From assembly GCF_001269385.1 (NCBI RefSeq), contig NZ_CXOO01000014.1:186171-250170 (forward strand): DNA of 64,000 nt, given 5' to 3'. Shown here in pieces: positions 17,639 to 25,842 of the stretch. Each line of letters opens with the position of its first letter. Position 1 is the stretch's first letter. Both the position numbers and the translations under genes were made by a program. The notes beneath the pieces are model-generated. The model searched no databases. It was not told where the DNA came from and saw nothing but the letters and a program-made list of their open reading frames with translations. Source of the DNA: Limnohabitans sp. DM1 (GTDB lineage: Bacteria > Pseudomonadota > Gammaproteobacteria > Burkholderiales > Burkholderiaceae_C).

Positions 17639-18733
17639 TTAGCCATCCACAAACACCCGTGCTTTGCGCGGTGTCAAAACCAGCGTCTCGCCTTCTTTGA
17701 AGTCTTGCTGGCGGTACTGCGATGCCGACAGCTGCGCCTCGATCACCGCGTCCTTGCCAAACATGCCCGCTTCCACGGGGTCGAGTTCCAGCCGTGCCAC
17801 AGGCCCGACCACGATGGCGCGGCTGAGCTTGGCCACGATGCCGGTGTGGGCGGTGCCCGCTGTGTAACGCGTCACATCCAGGTCATGCGGGCGCACATAG
17901 GCAAAGGCCTTGGCGTCTTGCACTTGGCCGTGTTCCGGGCTTTCCAGGCGGATGGCATGTTGGTCGGCGCCAATCAGCATCTCGCCTTCGTGGGCGCGGC
18001 CATGGAACAGGTTCACATCCCCCAAAAAGCCATACACAAAGGGGCTGGTCGGGTGGTCCCACACCTGTTGGGGCGAACCAATTTGTTCGATGTTGCCCTT
18101 GTTCATCAACACCACGCGGTCGGCCACCTCCAGGGCTTCTTCCTGGTCATGCGTCACAAAGATGCTGGTCACATGCAGCTCGTCATGCAGGCGGCGCAAC
18201 CAGCGGCGCAGCTCCTTGCGCACTTTCGCGTCCAGCGCGCCAAAGGGCTCGTCCAGCAGCAACACCTTGGGCTCGACGGCCAGCGCACGGGCCAGCGCAA
18301 TGCGCTGGCGTTGACCGCCCGACAACTGCGAGGGGTAGCGGTCGGCCAGCCAATCGAGTTGCACCAAGCCCAAAAGTTCATGCACCTTGCGTTTGATTTC
18401 GCTTTCACTCGGACGTTCGCTGCGAGGCTTGACGCGCAGGCCAAAGGCCACGTTTTCGAACACCGTCATGTGGCGAAACAGCGCGTAGTGCTGGAACACA
18501 AAGCCCACCTGTCTCTCGCGCACATGCACGTGTGTGGTGTCTTCTCCGCTGAAGGCAATAGTGCCCTGGTCGGCGGTTTCCAAGCCCGCAATGATGCGCA
18601 GCAGCGTGGTTTTGCCGCAGCCCGATGGCCCCAGCAAGGCGACGAGTTCGCCCGACTCGATGTCAAGGCTGACGTTGTTCAGGGCCCTGAAGTCACCAAA
18701 CTGTTTGTGGACGTTGCGGATTTCGATGCTCAT
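17639..18733 (-). CDS. cysA: Sulfate/thiosulfate ABC transporter ATP-binding protein
   Basis: A 364-residue ABC ATPase with Walker [10 protein letters not shown] (35-43), signature [15 protein letters not shown], Walker [13 protein letters not shown], the H-loop [12 protein letters not shown] and a C-terminal TOBE-type regulatory domain. It energises sulfate uptake through CysT and CysW. It is the last gene of the sulfate operon and is separated from cysW by a 116-base gap that holds a palindromic repeat. Confidence 0.95.
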   Translation of the reverse strand: MSIEIRNVHKQFGDFRALNNVSLDIESGELVALLGPSGCGKTTLLRIIAGLETADQGTIAFSGEDTTHVHVRERQVGFVFQHYALFRHMTVFENVAFGLRVKPRSERPSESEIKRKVHELLGLVQLDWLADRYPSQLSGGQRQRIALARALAVEPKVLLLDEPFGALDAKVRKELRRWLRRLHDELHVTSIFVTHDQEEALEVADRVVLMNKGNIEQIGSPQQVWDHPTSPFVYGFLGDVNLFHGRAHEGEMLIGADQHAIRLESPEHGQVQDAKAFAYVRPHDLDVTRYTAGTAHTGIVAKLSRAIVVGPVARLELDPVEAGMFGKDAVIEAQLSASQYRQQDFKEGETLVLTPRKARVFVDG

Positions 18734-18772
18734 GGTGTGCTTAAGCTGTGTTCTGTAAAGGATGGCTGTTGC

Positions 18773-18846
18773 TGTAGGGGCCCACCCTGTGGGCGATGCA
18801 GACCTTCATGGTCCACTCAAGATCGCCCACGGGGTGGGCTCCTACA
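18773..18846. repeat. Palindromic intergenic element, family B (complete)
   Basis: Two 25-base arms (18773-18797 starting TGTAGGGGCCCACCC, 18822-18846 ending GTGGGCTCCTACA) form a near-perfect inverted repeat around a 24-base spacer, inside the sulfate operon between cysW and cysA. The consensus GTAGGAGCCCA...GGGCGAT is a common REP-like element of proteobacteria. A long hairpin here could stabilise the upstream mRNA or lower cysA expression. Confidence 0.8.
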
Positions 18847-18849
18847 AAG

Positions 18850-19749
18850 TCATGACAAGCTCTGTGAATGGGGACGTTCAGCTGGAATTTCGGCTGCGGC
18901 TTTCAATTCCTTCGCATGACGCCACTCGATGAAGGACTTGATGGCCAGGGTGACCAGCGCCAGCAAAGCCAGCAGCGAGGCCACGGCAAAAGCGGCCACC
19001 GACTGGTATTCGTTGTAGAGGATCTCCACATGCAAAGGCATGGTGTTGGTTTGCCCCCGGATGTGGCCCGACACCACCGACACCGCACCGAACTCGCCCA
19101 TGGCGCGTGCGTTGCACAAAATGACGCCATACAGCAGGCCCCATTTGATGTTGGGCAAGGTGACCCGCCAAAAGGTTTGCCACCCCGTGGCACCCAAGAC
19201 GATGGCCGCTTGCTCTTCTTCGCTGCCTTGCGCTTGCATGAGCGGAATCAACTCGCGCGCAATGAAGGGAAAGGTGACAAACACCGTGGCCAAGATGATG
19301 CCCGGTACCGCAAACACGATCTTGATGTCGTTGGCTTGCAGCCAAGGGCCGAACCAGCCATGGGCCCCAAACACCAGCACATAGACCAGGCCCGCCACCA
19401 CGGGCGACACCGAAAACGGCAAGTCCACCAGCGTGGTCAACAGCGACTTGCCCTTGAACTCGTACTTGGCAATGGCCCAGGCCGCCGCCATGCCAAACAC
19501 CAAATTGAGCGGCACAGCCACAGCCGCGACGATCAGCGTCAAGCGAATCGCCGACCAGGCATCAGGCTCTTTGAGCGCCTCCAGATAAGCATCGAGACCC
19601 TTGCGCAGGGCTTCGGTGAACACCGCTGCCAATGGCAAGACCAAAAACAAAAACATGAACAGCAGCGCCAGCCCAATCAGGCCGCGGCGTATCCAGCGGG
19701 CTTCGGTGGTGCCCGCCTGGACCTTGTTGGCGGTGAGGGTCTGACTCAT
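18850..19749 (-). CDS. cysW: Sulfate ABC transporter permease CysW
   Basis: A 299-residue inner membrane permease with about six helices and the binding-protein-dependent transport motif ([25 protein letters not shown]), which contacts the ATPase, followed by [22 protein letters not shown], the region typical of CysW. It overlaps cysT by four bases (ATGA). Confidence 0.94.
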   Translation of the reverse strand: MSQTLTANKVQAGTTEARWIRRGLIGLALLFMFLFLVLPLAAVFTEALRKGLDAYLEALKEPDAWSAIRLTLIVAAVAVPLNLVFGMAAAWAIAKYEFKGKSLLTTLVDLPFSVSPVVAGLVYVLVFGAHGWFGPWLQANDIKIVFAVPGIILATVFVTFPFIARELIPLMQAQGSEEEQAAIVLGATGWQTFWRVTLPNIKWGLLYGVILCNARAMGEFGAVSVVSGHIRGQTNTMPLHVEILYNEYQSVAAFAVASLLALLALVTLAIKSFIEWRHAKELKAAAEIPAERPHSQSLS

Positions 19750-20609
19750 GACGAAGTTCCCGAACGGCGGCGTTGCCAGGTTTGCAGGCCGTTGATGACC
19801 AACAGCAACATGAACGAGATGACCAGCATCACCAAGGCCACAGCGGTGGCACCTGCGTAGTCGTATTGCTCCAGCTTGCCAATGATGATGAGCGGCGTGA
19901 TCTCGGAGACCATGGGCATGTTGCCCGCAATGAAAATGACCGAGCCGTACTCACCGATGGCCCGCGCAAAAGCCATGGCAAAGCCCGTCAAAAGTGCAGG
20001 CGCAATGCTCGGAAAAATCACCCTGCTGAATGTCTGCCAGCGTGTTGCGCCTAGGCAAGTGGCCGCTTCTTCGAGTTCTTTTTCGGTGTCTTCGAGCACC
20101 GGCTGCACCGTGCGCACCACAAAGGGCAAGCCAATGAAGATCAACGCGATCACCACCCCGTTGGGGTTGAAGGCCAGCTGAAGGCCCCAAGGCTCCAGGT
20201 ACTGGCCAATCCAGCCATTGCCCGCCAGCAGCGCTGTGAGCGAAATGCCCGCCACCGCGGTGGGCAGCGCAAAGGGTAAGTCCACCAGCGCGTCCACAAT
20301 CTTTTTGCCAAAAAAGTCATAACGCACCAGCACCCAGGCCACCAGCAAACCAAACACCACATTGACCAGCGCCGCAATCAGCGATGCGCCAAAGGTCAAC
20401 CGGTAAGACGCCATCACGCGCGGACTCGTCACCGCGACCCAGAACTGCTCCCAGCTCAGGGTGAAGGTTTTGAAGACCAGTGCCGACAGTGGGATCAGCA
20501 CGATCAAGCACAGGTAAAAGATGGTGAAGCCCAGGGTCAGGTTGAACCCGGGCAACACCCTGGCTGGCACCCGCCGCTTGGCAGGTGCCGCGATGGGCAA
20601 TGCGGTCAT
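19746..20609 (-). CDS. cysT: Sulfate ABC transporter permease CysT
   Basis: A 287-residue partner permease (also called CysU) with about six helices and the EAA-type loop ([24 protein letters not shown]) plus [23 protein letters not shown]. It starts ten bases after the sbp stop and overlaps cysW, forming a coupled sbp-cysT-cysW unit. Confidence 0.94.
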   Translation of the reverse strand: MTALPIAAPAKRRVPARVLPGFNLTLGFTIFYLCLIVLIPLSALVFKTFTLSWEQFWVAVTSPRVMASYRLTFGASLIAALVNVVFGLLVAWVLVRYDFFGKKIVDALVDLPFALPTAVAGISLTALLAGNGWIGQYLEPWGLQLAFNPNGVVIALIFIGLPFVVRTVQPVLEDTEKELEEAATCLGATRWQTFSRVIFPSIAPALLTGFAMAFARAIGEYGSVIFIAGNMPMVSEITPLIIIGKLEQYDYAGATAVALVMLVISFMLLLVINGLQTWQRRRSGTSS

Positions 20610-20618
20610 GGCGAGAAC

Positions 20619-21611
20619 TTATTTGACGGTGTAAATCTTGTCGAACTGACCGCCGTCGTTGAAGTGCACCCGCTGCGCTTCGGCAAAAGAGCCAAACACT
20701 TCGTCCACCGTGAACAGCTGCAAAGGCTTGAAGGTGTTGGCGTGCCTTCTGAGCACGGCCTGCGAACGTGGACGCAGCGCATGTTTGGCCGCGATTTCTT
20801 GGGCCTCTTCAGAGTACAGGTAATCCAGGTAGGCCTTGGCCACAGCACCCGTGCCTTTCTTGGCCACGGTGCGCTCCACCACCGCCACCGGGTTTTCGGC
20901 CACGATGCTGATGGACGGGTGAATCGCATCGACCTTGCCCGCGCCAAATTCGCGGTCCACCGAGACCACTTCGGACTCAAAGGTCACCAGCACATCCCCG
21001 ATGTTGCGCTGCAAAAAGATGGTGGTGGCATCGCGCCCACCTTTGGCCAGCACCGGCACGTTTTTGTAGAGCTTGCCCACGAACTCGGCGGCTTGTGCAT
21101 CGCTGGCGCCCTTCTTCTTGGCATAGCCCCATGCCGCCAAATAGGCCATGCGGCCGTTGCCACCGGTCTTGGGGTTGACCACGATCACCTGGATGCCGGG
21201 GCGGGTCAGGTCGTCCCAGTCCTTGATGTTTTTGGGGTTGCCGTTACGCGTGAGGAACAACATGGTCGATGTGGTGGGCGAGGCGTTATTCGGGAAACGC
21301 TTTTGCCAGTCCTTGGCCACCACGCCGGTGCCCGCCAGAAAGTCCACATCGGTGGTGGTGTTCATGGTCACCACATCGGCGTCCAGACCGTCGTTGACGG
21401 CTCGCGCTTGGGCGCTCGAGCCACCGTGGGCCTGGTCGATCTTGATGTCTTTGCCGGTGGTCTTTTTGTAGTTGGCAATAAAGACTGCGTTGTAGTCTTT
21501 GTAGAACTCGCGTGCTACGTCATAAGAGGCATTGAGCAAGGTTTGCGCACTGGCGGCAAGTCCAGAAAAAGCCAATGTGGCGGCCAAGGCAGTGTGTGTG
21601 AGTTTTTTCAT
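20619..21611 (-). CDS. sbp: Sulfate ABC transporter substrate-binding protein (operon copy)
   Basis: A 330-residue periplasmic protein with a signal peptide (MKKLTHTALAATLAFSG, cleavage after AASAQ) and the sulfate-binding family signature (LLNASYDVAREFY, QAHGGSSAQARAV, NPKTGGNGR). It captures sulfate or thiosulfate for CysTWA. Its start codon overlaps the stop of the decayed hydrolase frame upstream (ATGA). A closely similar paralogue lies about 330 bases upstream. Confidence 0.94.
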   Translation of the reverse strand: MKKLTHTALAATLAFSGLAASAQTLLNASYDVAREFYKDYNAVFIANYKKTTGKDIKIDQAHGGSSAQARAVNDGLDADVVTMNTTTDVDFLAGTGVVAKDWQKRFPNNASPTTSTMLFLTRNGNPKNIKDWDDLTRPGIQVIVVNPKTGGNGRMAYLAAWGYAKKKGASDAQAAEFVGKLYKNVPVLAKGGRDATTIFLQRNIGDVLVTFESEVVSVDREFGAGKVDAIHPSISIVAENPVAVVERTVAKKGTGAVAKAYLDYLYSEEAQEIAAKHALRPRSQAVLRRHANTFKPLQLFTVDEVFGSFAEAQRVHFNDGGQFDKIYTVK

Positions 21612-21818
21612 GCGGATTCCAATTGAAATTCAGGGGCCGCGCTCCAAGAGAGCAGGTCGGTCAAAGATTGCAGCAGGGCCAAGCCCAGAGGCCATTCGCC
21701 AATGCCCACCTCGATGTGGATGTGGCCGGGGCCACCAGCAAAGGGCCCTGAATGCACTTGGCGGCTTGTGTTTGCAAATCCAACCGGGCATGTTGACGAT
21801 GGTGGGTTGAGAAGACAT
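21608..21818 (-). pseudogene. Remnant of an RBBP9/YdeN-type alpha/beta hydrolase
   Basis: The frame beginning at 21818 reads MSSQPTIVNMPGW, like the start of RBBP9-family serine hydrolases. A different frame of the same stretch reads GHIHIEVGIGEWPLGLALLQSL, which closely resembles that family's C-terminal His motif (GHIN...GxGxWPxG). The middle of about 150 residues, including the nucleophile, is gone, and the two ends are out of frame. The stop of the C-terminal frame overlaps the sbp ATG. I read this as a hydrolase gene once coupled to sbp and now lost by internal deletion. A chance resemblance is possible but unlikely given both ends. Confidence 0.55.
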
Positions 21819-21862
21819 GGCGAGATGTTTTTGAATGGATGTGATTGTCTGGACAGACTCAT

Positions 21863-21873
21863 AAAACTCAAAC
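21863..21873 (-). promoter_or_regulatory. Motif shared by both sbp upstream regions (copy 1)
   Basis: AAAACTCAAAC (GTTTGAGTTTT on the transcribed strand) lies in the AT-rich region upstream of the operon sbp. The same 11 bases occur upstream of the second sbp at 23008-23018. It could be part of a sulfur-regulator (CysB/Cbl type) site or a -35 region; the identity is not shown by sequence alone. Confidence 0.4.
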
Positions 21874-21937
21874 TACCGTTTTATTGTTTACTTATATGTA
21901 TAACCATATGAAAGACCATCCACTGCGGTGAGCGGAA

Positions 21938-22945
21938 TCAGTTCTTGGTGTAGATCTGATCAAAGCTGCCGCCATCGGCAAAGTGCACTTTGCCCGCCTG
22001 CGACCAGCCGCCGAAAGCCTGATCGATGGTGACCAAATTCAGCTTGGGGAACTGCTTGGCGTATTTGGCTTGGGCCTTGGGCGAGATGGGGCGGTAGAAG
22101 TTCTTGCCCGCAATGTCCTGGCCTTGGTCCGAGTACAGGTATTCCAGATACGCCTGCGCCACAGCACGGGTGCCTTTCTTGTCCACGTTCTTGTCCACCA
22201 CGGTCACCGCAGGCTCGGCCAGGATGGACAGCGAGGGATAGACCACGTCGAACTTGGCCGAGAACTCTTTTTCCAGCAGGTAGGCTTCGTTTTCCCAGGC
22301 GATCAGCACATCGCCCTGGGCGCGCTGGGCAAAGGTGATGGTCGAACCTCGGGCGCCGGTGTCCAGCACGGGCACGTTCTCGTAGAGCTTTTTCACAAAC
22401 TCTTTGGCTTTGGCCTCGTTGCCGAATTTGCGCTTGGCGAACTCCCAGGCGGCCAGATAGTTCCAGCGGGCACCGCCCGAGGTCTTGGGGTTGGGCGTGA
22501 TGACTTTGACACCGGGCTTGACCAGATCGTCCCAGTCACGGATAGCCTTGGGGTTGCCCTCGCGCACCACCAGCACGATGGTCGAGGCGTAGGGCGAACT
22601 GTTGTGCGGCAGGCGTTTTTGCCAGTCTTTGGGGATCAGCTTGCCGTTGTCGTGCAGGGCATCCGTGTCACCGGCCAGGGCCAAGGTGGCCACATCGGCG
22701 TCCAGGCCGTCGATGATGGAGCGGGCCTGCTTGCCCGAGCCACCGTGCGACTGCTTGAAGCTCACATCCTGACCGGTCTTGGCATTCCAGTGTTTGGCAA
22801 AGGCCTGGTTGAACTCGACGTACAACTCGCGCGTGGGGTCGTAAGACACGTTGAGAAGAGAAACGGCTTGAGCGTGCGCAGACACAGCAGCCAGGGTCAA
22901 GGCGGCAGAGGCGATCAGGTGAAAAAATGGGTGTTTGGTTTTCAT
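21938..22945 (-). CDS. Sulfate ABC transporter substrate-binding protein (second paralogue)
   Basis: A 335-residue periplasmic protein with a signal peptide (cleavage after AAVSAHAQA) and the same family motifs as the downstream copy ([46 protein letters not shown]). It has its own promoter region and a 326-base gap to the next sbp, so it may be expressed separately and supply the same permease with a different affinity or ligand (sulfate versus thiosulfate). Confidence 0.92.
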   Translation of the reverse strand: MKTKHPFFHLIASAALTLAAVSAHAQAVSLLNVSYDPTRELYVEFNQAFAKHWNAKTGQDVSFKQSHGGSGKQARSIIDGLDADVATLALAGDTDALHDNGKLIPKDWQKRLPHNSSPYASTIVLVVREGNPKAIRDWDDLVKPGVKVITPNPKTSGGARWNYLAAWEFAKRKFGNEAKAKEFVKKLYENVPVLDTGARGSTITFAQRAQGDVLIAWENEAYLLEKEFSAKFDVVYPSLSILAEPAVTVVDKNVDKKGTRAVAQAYLEYLYSDQGQDIAGKNFYRPISPKAQAKYAKQFPKLNLVTIDQAFGGWSQAGKVHFADGGSFDQIYTKN

Positions 22946-23007
22946 GGCGCAGCTTTCAAAATGGCTTCGTCTTTTTGACGATGGGTGGATTCTGAAAGCC
23001 AGTCTTT

Positions 23008-23030
23008 AAAACTCAAACGACTAAATAGTC
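23008..23030 (-). promoter_or_regulatory. Motif shared by both sbp upstream regions (copy 2) plus palindrome
   Basis: AAAACTCAAAC (23008-23018) is directly followed by the perfect palindrome GACTA-AA-TAGTC (23019-23030), 63 bases upstream of the second sbp start. The shared 11-mer suggests common control of the two sbp genes; the palindrome is unique to this copy. Confidence 0.4.
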
Positions 23031-23123
23031 ATTTCCAAATAAGGTAATCATCTATCATGGTCGGCAGCATGGGTCGCCCATGGCCTGCAAGTCTCTTGGC
23101 CCAATGCCGTAAACTGACGCCCC

Positions 23124-23981
23124 ATGAGCACCGCAGCCCCCGCACACAATGCCCCCCGCCCCATACGCAGCCAATACGAAGACTTCATGCGCCTTGTCTA
23201 CACGACAGGTGTGCAAAAAGGCGACCGCACCGGCACCGGCACACGCAGCGTGTTTGGCCACCAGATGCGTTTTGACCTGAACGAGGGCTTCCCTTTGGTG
23301 ACCACCAAGAAGGTGTTTTTGCGGGCCATCATCGTGGAGTTGCTGTGGTTTTTGCGCGGCGACAGCAATGTGAAATGGCTGCAAGAACGCGGCTGTACCA
23401 TCTGGGACGAATGGGCACGCGAAGACGGCTCGCTCGGCCCCGTTTATGGTGTGCAGTGGCGCAACTGGCCGACGCCGGGCGGCGGCCACATTGACCAGAT
23501 ACAGCAGGTCATGAACACCCTCAAAAACAACCCCGACAGCCGCCGCATCATCGTGAGCGCCTGGAACGTGGCCGAACTCGACCAGATGGCACTCATGCCT
23601 TGTCATGCGTTCTTCCAGTTTTATGTGGCGCCTCCGCAAAAGGCGGGCGACAAGCCCCAACTCAGCTGCCAGCTGTATCAGCGCAGCGCCGACATCTTTT
23701 TAGGCGTGCCCTTCAACATCGCCAGCTATGCGCTGCTGACCCACATGATCGCGCAGCAATGCGACATGGACGTGGGCGACTTCATCTGGACAGGGGGCGA
23801 CTGCCACATTTACAGTAACCACCACGAGCAGGTCGAGTTGCAGCTGAGCCGTTCGCCCATGGCTTACCCCACGCTGCGCATCTTGCGCAAGCCGGCCTCG
23901 ATCTTTGACTACGAATTCGAAGATTTCGAGGTCCTGGGCTACGAGTGCCATCCGGCCATCAAAGCGCCCGTGGCTGTTTGA
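23124..23981 (+). CDS. thyA: Thymidylate synthase
   Basis: A 285-residue enzyme that converts dUMP and methylene-tetrahydrofolate to dTMP and dihydrofolate. The substrate Arg loop is [11 protein letters not shown], the catalytic Cys is C160 in [10 protein letters not shown], and the dUMP-binding motifs [21 protein letters not shown] and GDCHIYSNH are intact. A short insert ([10 protein letters not shown]) precedes LSCQLYQ. It is followed by folA, which recycles its dihydrofolate product. Confidence 0.97.
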   Translation: MSTAAPAHNAPRPIRSQYEDFMRLVYTTGVQKGDRTGTGTRSVFGHQMRFDLNEGFPLVTTKKVFLRAIIVELLWFLRGDSNVKWLQERGCTIWDEWAREDGSLGPVYGVQWRNWPTPGGGHIDQIQQVMNTLKNNPDSRRIIVSAWNVAELDQMALMPCHAFFQFYVAPPQKAGDKPQLSCQLYQRSADIFLGVPFNIASYALLTHMIAQQCDMDVGDFIWTGGDCHIYSNHHEQVELQLSRSPMAYPTLRILRKPASIFDYEFEDFEVLGYECHPAIKAPVAV

Positions 23982-23994
23982 ACCCCAAAGAGAC

Positions 23995-24070
23995 ATGGAT
24001 TGCCGCGCTTCGCTCGCCATGACGGTTATCGTGCCCGTCATGGCGAGAAGCGCAGCGGCGTGGCCATCCA
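23995..24070. repeat. Palindromic intergenic element, family C
   Basis: The left arm starts ATGGATTGCCGCGCTTCGC and runs to 24025 (CATGACGG). The right arm runs 24035-24070 (CCGTCATGGCGAGAAGCG...CATCCA). They form a long imperfect inverted repeat between thyA and folA. The GTCATGGCGAG...GCAATCCAT type of element is widespread in proteobacterial genomes. Confidence 0.75.
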
Positions 24071-24125
24071 GTGCATTGGATGGGACAGGTCAAGCGCAAG
24101 ACGACATTTCATTAAGACACCCCAC

Positions 24126-24620
24126 ATGAAACTCCACCTCATTTACGCCCGCGCCCGCAATGGCGTGATCGGCAAGGACAATCAGATGCCCTGGCATCTG
24201 CCCGAAGACCTGGCGCACTTCAAGCGCGTCACGCTCGGCCAGCCCGTCATCATGGGGCGCAAGACATGGGACTCGCTGCCTGCACGCTTTCGACCCCTGC
24301 CCGGCCGCCTGAACATCGTCGTCACCCGCCAAAACGACTGGCAAGCCGAAGGTGCCTTGCGGGCCGGCTCGATCGAAGAGGCCATGCAACTGTGCGGCGA
24401 TGTGTCCGACGCCTGGATCATGGGCGGCGCCGAGATCTACCGCCAAGCCGAGCCGCTCGCCAGCAGCGCCGTCGTCACCGAAATTGAACGCGATTACGAA
24501 GGCGACGCCTTCGCCCCCAATCTGGGCACGGACTGGCGCGAGGTGCAACGCAAAGCACACACCGCAGCCAACGGCATGGACTATGCCTTCGTCACCTACC
24601 TACACACACTCAAGCTATGA
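24126..24620 (+). CDS. folA: Dihydrofolate reductase
   Basis: A 164-residue enzyme of standard length that reduces dihydrofolate to tetrahydrofolate with NADPH. Visible motifs are ARARNGVIGKDNQMPWHLPEDL (active-site Asp and Trp loop), MGRKTWDSLP and the NADPH-binding IMGGAEIYRQA. The frame is open upstream through the repeat, but the ATG at 24126 fits all homologues. It overlaps xthA by four bases. Confidence 0.96.
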   Translation: MKLHLIYARARNGVIGKDNQMPWHLPEDLAHFKRVTLGQPVIMGRKTWDSLPARFRPLPGRLNIVVTRQNDWQAEGALRAGSIEEAMQLCGDVSDAWIMGGAEIYRQAEPLASSAVVTEIERDYEGDAFAPNLGTDWREVQRKAHTAANGMDYAFVTYLHTLKL

Positions 24621-25396
24621 AAATTGCCACCTGGAATGTGAACTCGCTGTCGGTGCGCCTGCCCCAAGTGCTGGACTGGCTGGCCGCCAACCCCACCGAT
24701 GTCCTGGCTTTGCAGGAACTCAAACTCACAGACGACAAGTTTCCCGCTGCGGCTTTTGCCGAAGCGGGTTACCAGGCGCAGTGGTTTGGTCAAAAAACCT
24801 ACAACGGCGTGGCCCTGATTTCCCGGGCTGAAGGCGCGGATGTGGTGAAAAACATCCCCGGCTTTGAAGACGACATGTCGCGCGTGATCGCCGCCACCTA
24901 TCCCGATGGCGCGGGCGGCATTTTGCGGGTGATTGGTGCGTATTTTCCGAACGGCCAGGCGCCCGACAGCGACAAATTTGTCTACAAGATGCGCTGGCTG
25001 GATGCACTGCGCGATTGGGTGGGCAGCGAGATGCAAAAACACCCGAACTTGGTGCTGCTGGGTGACTACAACATCACGTTTGACGAACGCGACATGTGGG
25101 ACCCGGTCGGCCTGAAGGACACGATCCATTGCACCGATGCCGAGCGAGAAAAGCTTCAAGCCCTGATCGGGCTGGGCCTGACCGACAGTTTGCGCCTCTT
25201 CGACCAGCCTGAAAAAAGCTACAGCTGGTGGGATTACCGCGAATTCGCCTTCCGCCGCAACCGGGGCCTGCGGATTGACCACATCCTGATCTCTGAAGCC
25301 CTCAAGACCCGAGCCACAGCCTGCGTGATCGACCGGGCGCCACGCAAAAACGAACGGCCCAGCGACCACGCACCGGTGGTCTTGACGCTGGCCTGA
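24617..25396 (+). CDS. xthA: Exodeoxyribonuclease III
   Basis: A 259-residue Mg-dependent AP endonuclease/3'-exonuclease. Motifs of the family are present: ATWNVNSLSVRLPQ, LQELKL (metal Glu), GAYFPNG, GDYNITFDERD and the C-terminal LRIDHILIS...PSDHAPV with the catalytic Asp-His. It overlaps folA (ATGA), so DNA repair and thymidylate supply genes are co-expressed here. Confidence 0.95.
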   Translation: MKIATWNVNSLSVRLPQVLDWLAANPTDVLALQELKLTDDKFPAAAFAEAGYQAQWFGQKTYNGVALISRAEGADVVKNIPGFEDDMSRVIAATYPDGAGGILRVIGAYFPNGQAPDSDKFVYKMRWLDALRDWVGSEMQKHPNLVLLGDYNITFDERDMWDPVGLKDTIHCTDAEREKLQALIGLGLTDSLRLFDQPEKSYSWWDYREFAFRRNRGLRIDHILISEALKTRATACVIDRAPRKNERPSDHAPVVLTLA

Positions 25397-25499
25397 TCCG
25401 ACGCTCCCCGTACGCTTCGAGTGCCGACCTGCAAGCGCGCCGCCGGAACGTTTTCAAGTCGGTGATCCCAAAAGACGAGTGCGTATCTGCTGTTGACCA

Positions 25500-25610
25500 T
25501 TGATTCGGCCCTGTGAAGTTTTCAATACTCAAAGATGTTGTCGGCGGTCGAAGACCCCGACATGGGCCTGTGCCCAAACCCATCATGTCGGACTCTGCGA
25601 GTACCCACCT
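25500..25610. repeat. Dispersed palindromic element, family A, copy 2
   Basis: In the orientation opposite to copy 1: TTGATTCGGCCCTGTGAAG, then TCGGCGGTCGAAGACCCCGA, then CATCATGTCGGACTCTGCG. It matches the reverse complement of 17467-17583 over about 110 bases with few changes. A separate fragment (GAGTGCCGACCTGCAAG) lies at about 25420-25436. Confidence 0.8.
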
Positions 25611-25664
25611 CATATAGATTCGGCCCGATGAAGTCCGAGCCGTGTGTTGCCCGTTGGGAGGATT

Positions 25665-25740
25665 TTGTGGGAGCTTGCCTTGCAAGCGAAAAGCCTGTGG
25701 TCCACAAGCGTCCGATCGCCAGCAGGGCTAGCTCCCACAA
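25665..25740. repeat. Palindromic intergenic element, family B variant
   Basis: The left arm 25665-25689 (TTGTGGGAGCTTGCCTTGCA...) and right arm 25716-25740 (...GGCTAGCTCCCACAA) pair around a 26-base spacer. The outline is the same as the element at 18773-18846 but with a different arm sequence (GTGGGAGC rather than GTAGGAGC). Confidence 0.7.
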
Positions 25741-25759
25741 GGTGCAAGGTTGAAGTCAC

Positions 25760-25836
25760 CCTGCAGGCTTCAAAGGGCCGGATCAATAACTGACATGTCT
25801 CACCCATCTCAAACTTCAGCGTGCCGGATCAATAAG
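25760..25836. repeat. Two copies of the family A tail motif
   Basis: GGGCCGGATCAATAA (about 25775-25789) and GTGCCGGATCAATAA (about 25821-25835) repeat the tail found at the end of family A copy 1, each preceded by CTTCA. The rest of the 25397-25842 gap between xthA and comEC is family A and B repeat material and no gene was seen. Confidence 0.6.
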
Positions 25837-25842
25837 CGGCGC

